Source: JBLWXV01 sp048267245
Lineage (GTDB): Bacteria > Bdellovibrionota > Bacteriovoracia > Bacteriovoracales > Bacteriovoracaceae
DNA: 64,000 nt
NCBI GenBank assembly: GCA_048267245.1
Contig: JBLWXV010000001.1
Span: 1,984,001-2,048,000 of the forward strand
Direction: 5' to 3'
Shown here: positions 57,838 to 64,000 of the stretch, piece by piece
Layout: each line of letters starts with the position of its first letter
How positions within the stretch are numbered: the first letter of the stretch is position 1
Position numbers and translations under genes: made by a program
The notes under the pieces: generated by a model
What the model was told of the DNA's origin: nothing
Databases searched by the model: none
Seen by the model: the letters and a program-made list of their open reading frames with translations, nothing else

Positions 57838-59166
57838 ATGTTCAAAAAGGCCTTGAAAATTGGACTTAAAACGGCGTTTACTGGCGCCCTCGTTGCGATG
57901 ACACTCCCAAGTGCTGCAATGGCGGGCCCATATTACGACCAATTAATGAGAGACTTTGGGCTCAACAAGGCCGATCATTCATTCTGCTTTGAGGATTCTA
58001 ACGGGGAACTTCAGGGCGATAATATCTATAAGAAGGTCCGCTTGGCCTCGACCTCTAAGTTGGTCACCACTCTATGGGCGATGGATCTGCTTGGCCCGGA
58101 GTGGAAGTATGAGACGAAGTTCTACTTGAAGGGCGATCACCTTCATATTGAGGGCTCTCTCGATCCAGTTTTTTCTAAGCGCAAGCTCTTCTACTTTGTG
58201 AGCCAGCTCTTAAATAAGAATATTAAGAAGATTTCAAAAGTTACATTTAATAAAGATTTTCGCGCCTTCGCCGCGGCCGAAGATTACGTAGGAAATGTGG
58301 TGGTCTTAGATCAAAATCGCACTGCTAGAAATGTCTACGACTACTGGCATACTCCGGCCTACAACAAGTTAAAACCAGTCTACCGCGCCTTCATCGCTGA
58401 AACTCCTGAATCAATTCTTGAAGAGCTTCAAATCAAGCGCAATCTCGAAGAGCTCGATCTCTCGATTGGTAGTGTAGAGGGAGTGGAGTCGGCCCCTTTT
58501 GATCTCGCCGATCCCCTGGTGAGTGAGTTTCATCACTTCTCGCCTGAGATTAAGAAATACCTAAAATTCATGAATATCCACTCAAATAACTTCATTGCCG
58601 ATCAGGTCTTTGAGCAATTGGGAGGAGAAGAGGCTTTTGATCTTTGGCTGAGCGAGCACTTGGGTGAAAAACTCCAAATGCACGATGAAAAGCGAGAGGG
58701 CTTCTCGGCCGGCGAGCCTTCTATGAAGATGTACACGGGCAGTGGACTTGATAGTAAGCTTCAAGGCCAGAGAGTTGATAACTACTCTACATGTGCCTTG
58801 ATGACGACGCTCTTAAAAGATATGCGCCAGAAAATGGATGAGCACAATCACCACTTAAAAGAAATTGTGGCGGTTGTAGGAAGTGACGGTGGGACTTTTA
58901 GCACTCGCCTAAGAGGAGCACTCACAAAGAATACTCTAGTGGCCAAAACTGGAACTCTCTTTCACACCTCAAGTCTCACTGGTGTGATTTATTCAAAGGG
59001 CAACACTCATCCCTTTGGTGTATTTCACCAATTAACTGGGGGCAAGGGCAATGCTCGCATTGTGCAAAATAAATTAGTAGAAAAGCTAGTTGAGGATTTT
59101 GGTGGCCCCGAGCGCTTTGATTATCAAGTAGAGTACTTCTTTCCTGCGACAGCGCCGCTAGAATAA
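57838..59166 (+). CDS. dacB: DacB/PBP4-type D-Ala-D-Ala peptidase, likely predatory wall enzyme
   Basis: 442 residues. Signal peptide ending at AMA-GP. The penicillin-binding motifs are intact: SxxK at Ser71-Lys74 (ASTSK), SNN at 249-251 (HSNNF), and KTG at 370-372 (AKTGTLF). Family S13, cutting D-Ala-D-Ala ends or D-Ala-mDAP cross-links in the periplasm. Next to an ankyrin gene with TAATG overlap, as in Bdellovibrio bd3459-bd3460, where the enzyme rounds up prey. AAAAGGA lies before the ATG. Confidence 0.92.
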   Translation: MFKKALKIGLKTAFTGALVAMTLPSAAMAGPYYDQLMRDFGLNKADHSFCFEDSNGELQGDNIYKKVRLASTSKLVTTLWAMDLLGPEWKYETKFYLKGDHLHIEGSLDPVFSKRKLFYFVSQLLNKNIKKISKVTFNKDFRAFAAAEDYVGNVVVLDQNRTARNVYDYWHTPAYNKLKPVYRAFIAETPESILEELQIKRNLEELDLSIGSVEGVESAPFDLADPLVSEFHHFSPEIKKYLKFMNIHSNNFIADQVFEQLGGEEAFDLWLSEHLGEKLQMHDEKREGFSAGEPSMKMYTGSGLDSKLQGQRVDNYSTCALMTTLLKDMRQKMDEHNHHLKEIVAVVGSDGGTFSTRLRGALTKNTLVAKTGTLFHTSSLTGVIYSKGNTHPFGVFHQLTGGKGNARIVQNKLVEKLVEDFGGPERFDYQVEYFFPATAPLE

Positions 59167-59996
59167 TGAAGCGCACCTCTTATTTCATACTCGCACTGAT
59201 TCTGTGTCTGGCGGCACTCTTTCTCTTAAGACCAAGGCAAGCAGTGAATGTCGCCCGAGAGGGCGAAGGTCTCAGCAGGGAGGATGTTGCGGCCAAAGCC
59301 GCGCGCCCTCAAAGTGAGAGACCTATAGAGTCGAGTCAAGTTGCTCCTGAATCTGACCCTGAAGAATTGAGCGCAGAGTTAAGAGAGTTAATGGCCAGTG
59401 GTAATGTCAATGCCCGCGATGGAGATGGGCGCACGGCCCTTATGATTGCTAGCTTTAAGCGCGATCAAAATGCTGTAGAGGCACTATTAAGTGGTGGTGC
59501 CGACATTAATCTTGTAGATCAATCGGGTCAGGACGCTCTGATGAGTGCCATTAATGGAGGGGATGGGACCCTCGCTTTAAAGTTGTTAGAGCTCGGTGCT
59601 AATGCAAATCGAATTGATAAGAGTGGTCAAAGTGCACTGTCCTTTGCCGTGGGGTTAGGAGACATTAAATTAATTGGTGCTCTACTTGAGAAGGGAGCAA
59701 ATCCAAATCTAGTTGCTAACCGGGCAGGCTATACCATGGCGATGGATCTCGCTCATGAAGGTCAGCTCGAGTCCCTCTCGCAATTTCTAGCCCATGGTGC
59801 CCGGGTGGATACCATCGATAGCGATGGCAACACTCTTACTCACCACGCCGTTATGTCTGGAAATTTGAAGGTCGTGGAGTTAGTTCTTGGTCGCGGATCT
59901 CCCTTAGAGAGACCAAATCTTCGCGGTGAGACCCCCCTGATGATTGCTAAAAAGTACGATCTTCCAGAGATTGTTCAATTCCTTTCGGAGCGCTAA
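59166..59996 (+). CDS. Periplasmic ankyrin-repeat protein, probable DacB self-protection factor
   Basis: 276 residues. N-terminal hydrophobic segment (YFILALILCLAALFLL) as signal or anchor. From ~65 on, five ankyrin repeats: DGRTALMIASFKRDQNAVEAL, DQSGQDALMSAINGGDGTLAL, KSGQSALSFAVGLGDIKLI, NRAGYTMAMDLAHEGQLESL, DGNTLTHHAVMSGNLKVVEL. The start shares one base with the dacB stop, so production is tied to the enzyme. In Bdellovibrio the ankyrin protein Bd3460 binds and blocks the paired DacB; the same role is inferred here. Confidence 0.88.
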   Translation: MKRTSYFILALILCLAALFLLRPRQAVNVAREGEGLSREDVAAKAARPQSERPIESSQVAPESDPEELSAELRELMASGNVNARDGDGRTALMIASFKRDQNAVEALLSGGADINLVDQSGQDALMSAINGGDGTLALKLLELGANANRIDKSGQSALSFAVGLGDIKLIGALLEKGANPNLVANRAGYTMAMDLAHEGQLESLSQFLAHGARVDTIDSDGNTLTHHAVMSGNLKVVELVLGRGSPLERPNLRGETPLMIAKKYDLPEIVQFLSER

Positions 59997-60042
59997 CTAT
60001 TCAAGGGGCAAGAGCGGTGTTAGTATGGGGTCTGAGGTATAG

Positions 60043-60633
60043 ATGGATTCATTAGTACAAATTCTTCGCTCTTGTGGCGATCTCTTCGCTCACTGCTTTG
60101 TTATCACTGATTTAGAATCTCCTGATTCTCCATTAATTTATGTGAATGACAATTTTTGTAAACTCTCTGGTCACGGCCGCGAAGACGTCCTTGGCAAGAA
60201 TTGTCGCTTTCTTCAAGGTCCTGAGACTTCGCGAGAGGATATCATCTCTATTGCTAAGGCAATTAAAGAGCGAGAGTGCTGCTATCAAGATATTCTCAAT
60301 TACAAAAAGGATGGTACGCCCTTTTGGAATCGCTTAATCCTTATTCCGATTAATACCGATGTGCTTGGCGTGCGCTACTATATTGGGATTCAGCACGATA
60401 TTACTGAGAAGGTTAATCAGAGAGATTCTCTCATCGCAACCAGCAAGAGTGAGGGGCGAGGGCATATTTTTGCCAAAGTGAGTAACCCTCTTAATGAGAT
60501 TGTTAGATCACTTAGAACTCTACGCTATCAAGTTGATGGTTCCCCAGAATCGCAGAAGCTCACTCAGACGTTGATTGAAAAAATTAAATCTGAAATCACT
60601 TCGCTTTGCACCTACGTGCACTCAATTAACTAG
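60043..60633 (+). CDS. Short LOV-domain blue-light receptor
   Basis: 196 residues. The flavin-binding LOV signature is complete: GKNCRFLQG with photoactive Cys54, then the flavin-contact parts NYKKDGTPFWNRL and YYIGIQHDITEK. After residue ~125 comes only a ~70-residue helical tail; part of it (AKVSNPLNEIVRSLRTL) resembles a histidine-kinase dimerisation helix that has lost its His. No kinase or GGDEF output follows. GAGG lies ahead of the ATG. It is 46 bases past the ankyrin gene, with no terminator between. Confidence 0.88.
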   Translation: MDSLVQILRSCGDLFAHCFVITDLESPDSPLIYVNDNFCKLSGHGREDVLGKNCRFLQGPETSREDIISIAKAIKERECCYQDILNYKKDGTPFWNRLILIPINTDVLGVRYYIGIQHDITEKVNQRDSLIATSKSEGRGHIFAKVSNPLNEIVRSLRTLRYQVDGSPESQKLTQTLIEKIKSEITSLCTYVHSIN

Positions 60634-61175
60634 CTCGCCTCCGCTCGCTGCATACTAAGCGTTTCGCCAGGGCGATTGCCTGGGATCCAGTCGTACCATT
60701 CGACCGGATCTCCTTCTTTTAGTTTAAGACACAGACTTGCCGACCAATTGGGTTTACGCGGGGCCTTTAAGAGGCGCATCCCCGCCTCCTTTGGCGTGCG
60801 AGCACCTTTTTTTGTATTGCATGTCTGACAGCAGGTGACGATATTTTCCCAATTGGTTGCGCCACCCTTTGATTGGGGAATGATGTGATCGAAAGTGAGT
60901 TCTTTTGTTGGGAGAAAGAGTGCGCAGTACTGGCAGCGGCACTTGTCTCTTAGAAATACATTCATTCTTGAGAATTGAACTGTCTTTGAGCCTTGATGTC
61001 GCCGATTAAGTTTAAGAATCATGGGAAGTGCAAAGACACTATCTACGCTTTTAATAGAGCGATTTTGATAGTCAAGCACTACCTCAGCTCTACCCGTGAG
61101 TAAGAGGATCATGGCCTTTTGCCAGCCCACGATCTTTACTGGGAAGTAAGTATTGTCCAGTAAAAGTGTTCTCAT
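60630..61175 (-). CDS. HNH endonuclease-family protein
   Basis: 181 residues from ATG 61175; a TTG three codons further out is less likely. A C-terminal HNH unit: CRCQYCALF (zinc Cys pair), FDHIIPQSKGGATNWENIVTCCQTCNTKKGARTP (catalytic DH and second Cys pair). The N-terminal ~70 residues are a small beta domain seen in a common bacterial single-gene HNH family. No phage or intron context, so it is likely a host DNA-processing enzyme of unknown role. Confidence 0.88.
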   Translation of the reverse strand: MRTLLLDNTYFPVKIVGWQKAMILLLTGRAEVVLDYQNRSIKSVDSVFALPMILKLNRRHQGSKTVQFSRMNVFLRDKCRCQYCALFLPTKELTFDHIIPQSKGGATNWENIVTCCQTCNTKKGARTPKEAGMRLLKAPRKPNWSASLCLKLKEGDPVEWYDWIPGNRPGETLSMQRAEAS

Positions 61176-61329
61176 CGTTAGCAAGTCTTAGCAAAAAAGT
61201 CTGACCTAACTGCCGCTCTATAACAGCATAGAGCACAGTAGTCTTTATATATTGTAGCACGAACTTTCGCCGCTCCTAATGCTATTGGCCCACAACTCCT
61301 GACACTTGTAAATGTAAGGGGTTAGACGT

Positions 61330-62268
61330 TTATTGGCCGATAAATTTGCCTAGTTCCTGAGCAAAAAAGTTAAATGACGACTCCCCCATGGAATGGGGGT
61401 CTACGATGAGGTGATGAATCGTTTTTTGATTTACTGGATTTGGAGTTAATTTATAAAAACCCCAGTTGCGTTCATGTGAAAAAACCTTGGTCTTCTCAAA
61501 ATCTAAGAGTTCATCTTCTGGCGACATAAAAACTAAGACCGGTGGCAGGTCTGTTTTCTCTTGGAGCATTGAAAAGAAGTGCTCTCTCATTTGCCTTAGT
61601 TCGCGGTAGTGAGCTAGCTGAGTTGATGCATTTAAGCGATAACTTTCAATATTAAAGGAAGGAATAGAACCAAAGGGAATCCAGTCAATGAACTTGATGA
61701 GGGAAGGAATAAATCGCTCAAAGAGTGAGGGCGCTAAAAAGGTCATTGTGGCCGGAGAAATTTTATAAGTAGAAAATTGAGAGTCTAGTAAGGCGAGGGC
61801 GCCAAGAGAGTGCCCGATGGCATGAACTTTTTCAATTCCTTGGGCTTGGGCCTTTCTTTTGGCCTGGCAGAGAGCATGGTGCACTTGAGATGTCCAAGAG
61901 CGTCCACTCTCAATGGGATCCTTGTAAGTAATGATAAAAGTTTCGCTACCAACTGACGTTAGAAACGCGGCGATTGAATTGAGTTTGCTTGGATTCAGAT
62001 TGAGTCCAGGGGCGATAACTGAGAGAGAGGTCTTGGTTTGATTGGAGGCCATGGGATGCCAGTGACCTGGAGCCTCGCTTTCTTTGAGTAGAGAGCAGGG
62101 CATAAGCTTCGCGTATTCCTCGTTCGCGTGACTCACTCCTGACATGGCCGTGAAAATTGCGAGCAAGTAAGGAAATAAGAGTAAATATTGGCAACAACAC
62201 TTGGCCAGGGTTGTTTGACTGGCTTTTGCAGTGTGCGTAAGCTTAGTAAGATGTTTTCTTAATGTCAT
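61330..62268 (-). CDS. Exported alpha/beta hydrolase
   Basis: 312 residues from ATG 62268, with AAGGA upstream; the frame continues into the divergent gene and is rejected. A hydrophobic segment (YLLLFPYLLAIFTAMSGV, ~35-55) acts as signal or anchor. Nucleophile elbow VHAIGHSLGALAL, acid in SPEDELLDF and His in HHLIVDPHSM. A periplasmic lipase or esterase is likely; substrate unknown. Its start is 31 bases from the divergent Cys-rich protein. Confidence 0.8.
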   Translation of the reverse strand: MTLRKHLTKLTHTAKASQTTLAKCCCQYLLLFPYLLAIFTAMSGVSHANEEYAKLMPCSLLKESEAPGHWHPMASNQTKTSLSVIAPGLNLNPSKLNSIAAFLTSVGSETFIITYKDPIESGRSWTSQVHHALCQAKRKAQAQGIEKVHAIGHSLGALALLDSQFSTYKISPATMTFLAPSLFERFIPSLIKFIDWIPFGSIPSFNIESYRLNASTQLAHYRELRQMREHFFSMLQEKTDLPPVLVFMSPEDELLDFEKTKVFSHERNWGFYKLTPNPVNQKTIHHLIVDPHSMGESSFNFFAQELGKFIGQ

Positions 62269-62299
62269 CAATTCATCCTTCACTATATAGGAGTTTAAC

Positions 62300-62875
62300 A
62301 TGAGAAAGATTCTCGTAACCACCCTCGCTGCCCTGACACTCAGTTCAACGGCCATCTGTGCAGCGGAAGTAGAATTTCAGGCCGGAAGCCAATATGAATC
62401 GGTGAACCTCTCAGGTACGGTTGGTCTGTGGTGCCAAAACGATCGCAAAGAGGGAGTGCCTGAGCGCAGTTACAAACTCGTAAATTGTCGCGGCAATATT
62501 TTAATTCCTGGAGAGTTCTCTAAGGTGCGCTACAACGGTGGTTTAGCCGCTGATGAGATTGCGCTTTCAGTTACTCAGGGTTCAGGCAAGCGAGTCAATA
62601 AGAGCTCTCGCCTAAAGAATGGTGTGAGCACTAAGAATATCAATCTATGGGTGAGAACTCTCTTTCAACGTCCTCTGCTCGATTTTGGAACGAATCAAGT
62701 GGAATACTCTGTGACCAATAATGACAACCTCGTGGCCGCTGGTACATTTGAAGTTTATGTTGACTCTCTTCCAGATCGCAGCTGTCGCCACCGCACATAT
62801 AATGTTCCCACAGATTGTAATAATTCATATTCTATCTGTGAGCGCTACTTTAGAGATGAGAATTACTGCGAATAA
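62300..62875 (+). CDS. Secreted Cys-rich protein of unknown function
   Basis: 191 residues with a clear signal peptide (TTLAALTLSSTAICAAEV). Beta-rich body (FSKVRYNGGLAADEIALSVT), and seven or eight mature cysteines, mostly in the last 35 residues (PDRSCRHRTYNVPTDC..., SICERYFRDENYCE), which suggests disulfides. AGGAG is six bases before the ATG. A strong terminator follows. No domain is recognised. Confidence 0.75.
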   Translation: MRKILVTTLAALTLSSTAICAAEVEFQAGSQYESVNLSGTVGLWCQNDRKEGVPERSYKLVNCRGNILIPGEFSKVRYNGGLAADEIALSVTQGSGKRVNKSSRLKNGVSTKNINLWVRTLFQRPLLDFGTNQVEYSVTNNDNLVAAGTFEVYVDSLPDRSCRHRTYNVPTDCNNSYSICERYFRDENYCE

Positions 62876-62902
62876 CTTTGCAAGCCAATTGTTAAGGAAA
62901 TA

Positions 62903-62927
62903 GGGGCCATGATTTGGCCCCTTTTTT
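62903..62927 (+). terminator. Intrinsic terminator of the Cys-rich protein gene
   Basis: GGGGCCA (62903-62909), loop TGATT, TGGCCCC (62915-62921), then six T. GC-rich stem with a clean T-run, 27 bases after the stop. Confidence 0.9.
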
Positions 62928-62956
62928 GTAAAGAAATTGAGAGATTTTCGCTAAAG

Positions 62957-64000
62957 TTAGAGATCAGTTCTAAAGCGGTACTCGCTAAGAGCTCCCCACT
63001 TTGAGTCTTTTCCAACAGCAAGAGAGAGTGTTACCCAATCATCTTCAAGCTCAAAGAGTTCTGCTGCCAATTCACCTGCGACGCCGTCAACTGAGTCACG
63101 CTTCACAGTAATTGTGTTGGCGCCCTTTTTTAATTCACCGTATTGATTGGCGACAATGAATTTTGTGAGTTCTTTGTAGGGCTTCCAATTTGAGGTGCGT
63201 GCCAGTGTTACGAAGAGGTACTCTGGAACATCGGGAAGTTCAAACGTAATGCTGAAAGTGTCTTCATCGACTCTTTGAACCTTAAGTTCTTTTACTTGGT
63301 AGTTCTGATCAACTAAGTCTCTACCTGAAATACTATCAAAGTTGATTTCGTCGTCGATTGCTTCATAGCGGGCATCTAGTAGATCTAGCTCCGTGCCAGA
63401 CCTTGAGAGGTGCCCAAAGAGTCTAGAGGCGTTGCCTGCTAGGTAGTAGCTCACTGGCTCGTCTTCTAAGACAACGCGAAGTACGCGAGCGAGTTCATAG
63501 CTAAAATAGTGGCTTGTAAAAAGCGAGGTGAGTTTGCTTACAAGTTCAGACTCTCGACTCTTATCCATAAAGAGCTCTTGCAATTTAATCCAATCGCTTC
63601 TAAAGCTCTTGGCCCTGATGAGTTTTGAGCCACTCTTAATATGAAGATCTAACAGTCCAAGTGGGAGGTTGGTTGCAAGCAGAGGTGATCTTGTCGTTCC
63701 ATACCAGGCGCGTCGCCAGAAACTGGACCACTTTCCTTCTTCTACTCCAAATGAGCGCTCAAGTATTGCCCACATCTTCTCTTTAGGTGTAGCGATAAAT
63801 TTCTCTACCTGACTTCTAGTGAGTCCGAGTCGAAAGTAGAAAGAAGTTCCTTTATAGCGGGCAATACTCTTTTGTGAGCAATCTTCCTTATTAGAATCAC
63901 AGGGAGAGTATTTTGGCGGTCTTGGAAAGAATTGGGGCTGTCCGGCCAGTGTCTCCATTTCTTCCATATAGCGGTAGAGCTCTGTTGAGCGAGTTCTAGA
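62957..64000 (-). CDS. Protein of unknown function, continuing past the right edge
   Basis: At least 347 residues on the minus strand, still open at base 64000. The visible part begins inside a folded region (RSTELYRYMEEMETLAGQ), so the start lies outside. An ATG at 63967 has no ribosome-binding site. It contains four cysteine-free helical stretches and a beta C terminus (FSITFELPDVPEYLFVTLAR; ...KWGALSEYRFRTDL). No domain is recognised. The N-terminal part, possibly with a signal, is needed to classify it. Confidence 0.75.
   Translation of the reverse strand, partial: SRTRSTELYRYMEEMETLAGQPQFFPRPPKYSPCDSNKEDCSQKSIARYKGTSFYFRLGLTRSQVEKFIATPKEKMWAILERSFGVEEGKWSSFWRRAWYGTTRSPLLATNLPLGLLDLHIKSGSKLIRAKSFRSDWIKLQELFMDKSRESELVSKLTSLFTSHYFSYELARVLRVVLEDEPVSYYLAGNASRLFGHLSRSGTELDLLDARYEAIDDEINFDSISGRDLVDQNYQVKELKVQRVDEDTFSITFELPDVPEYLFVTLARTSNWKPYKELTKFIVANQYGELKKGANTITVKRDSVDGVAGELAAELFELEDDWVTLSLAVGKDSKWGALSEYRFRTDL

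Noticed and set aside
57547..57942. Minus-strand open frame of 131 codons across the dacB upstream region
   Set aside because: It overlaps the DacB start and signal peptide, has no ribosome-binding site or known domain, and its composition is irregular. Treated as a chance frame.
60630..61175. HNH nuclease as part of a mobile intron or phage
   Set aside because: No intron ends, integrase, repeats or phage genes are nearby, and base use matches its neighbours.
62269..62355. Longer N terminus for the alpha/beta hydrolase
   Set aside because: It overlaps the divergent Cys-rich protein gene and lacks a ribosome-binding site; ATG 62268 has AAGGA upstream.
1..64000. CRISPR arrays, tRNA or rRNA genes, insertion sequences
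   Set aside because: No spaced direct repeats, cloverleaf-like CCA-ended stretches, transposase motifs or rRNA-like conserved blocks were found on either strand by reading; short RNAs could still be missed.

Overview
The window looks like chromosomal DNA of a predatory Bdellovibrionota bacterium, most likely from the Bacteriovorax/Halobacteriovorax side. That placement is inference: there is no rRNA or marker-gene tree here. It rests on moderately AT-rich DNA with dense, often overlapping genes, many secreted lipoproteins, many two-component and chemotaxis proteins, and above all a set of cell-wall enzymes like those Bdellovibrio uses on prey. These are a DacB-type peptidase coupled to a periplasmic ankyrin protein, a NodB deacetylase and an L,D-transpeptidase. 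No mobile element, phage, CRISPR array, tRNA or rRNA was seen.

Layout. 1-7 kb: a lipoprotein, a MocR-type regulator, an orphan DNA methyltransferase, a Cache-domain chemotaxis receptor behind a possible sigma-28 promoter, and envelope proteins. 7-14.3 kb: signalling (six-PAS histidine kinase; large hybrid kinase overlapping a CheR-like gene). 14.3-19 kb: rlmN, selO, a glutathione transferase and an OmpA-domain protein. 19-31 kb: a long minus-strand TonB locus (beta-helix surface protein, hairpin, DUF3450-like coiled coil, two ExbB-type proteins, ExbD, TonB, TPR, TonB-dependent receptor, ankyrin lipoprotein, YkgJ-like and methyltransferase genes). 31-38 kb: a membrane histidine-kinase fragment, a secreted glycine-zipper protein, the NodB deacetylase, small lipoproteins and transporters. 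38-45 kb: ABC-F ATPase, RNA methyltransferase, HIT protein, SLC13 transporter, HDAC-family deacetylase and AI-2E-family permease.

45.8-49.6 kb holds a divergent cluster: a fused GNAT/C39-peptidase gene facing an operon of an RLAN/ATP-grasp ligase and a tail-anchored protein of unknown function. This is a candidate peptide- or metabolite-modification system. 49.6-57.5 kb: membrane-fused spermidine-synthase-like protein, GNAT, tandem universal stress protein, SDR, UbiB-type kinase and L,D-transpeptidase. 57.8-60 kb: the DacB-ankyrin pair. 60-64 kb: a short LOV photoreceptor, an HNH nuclease, an alpha/beta hydrolase and secreted proteins, with the last gene running off the right edge.

Gene ends are very tight. 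Several convergent pairs overlap by a few bases, and some intrinsic terminators sit inside the coding sequence of the opposing gene. Many true starts lie inside longer open frames and are set by clear Shine-Dalgarno sequences; these have been adjusted below.
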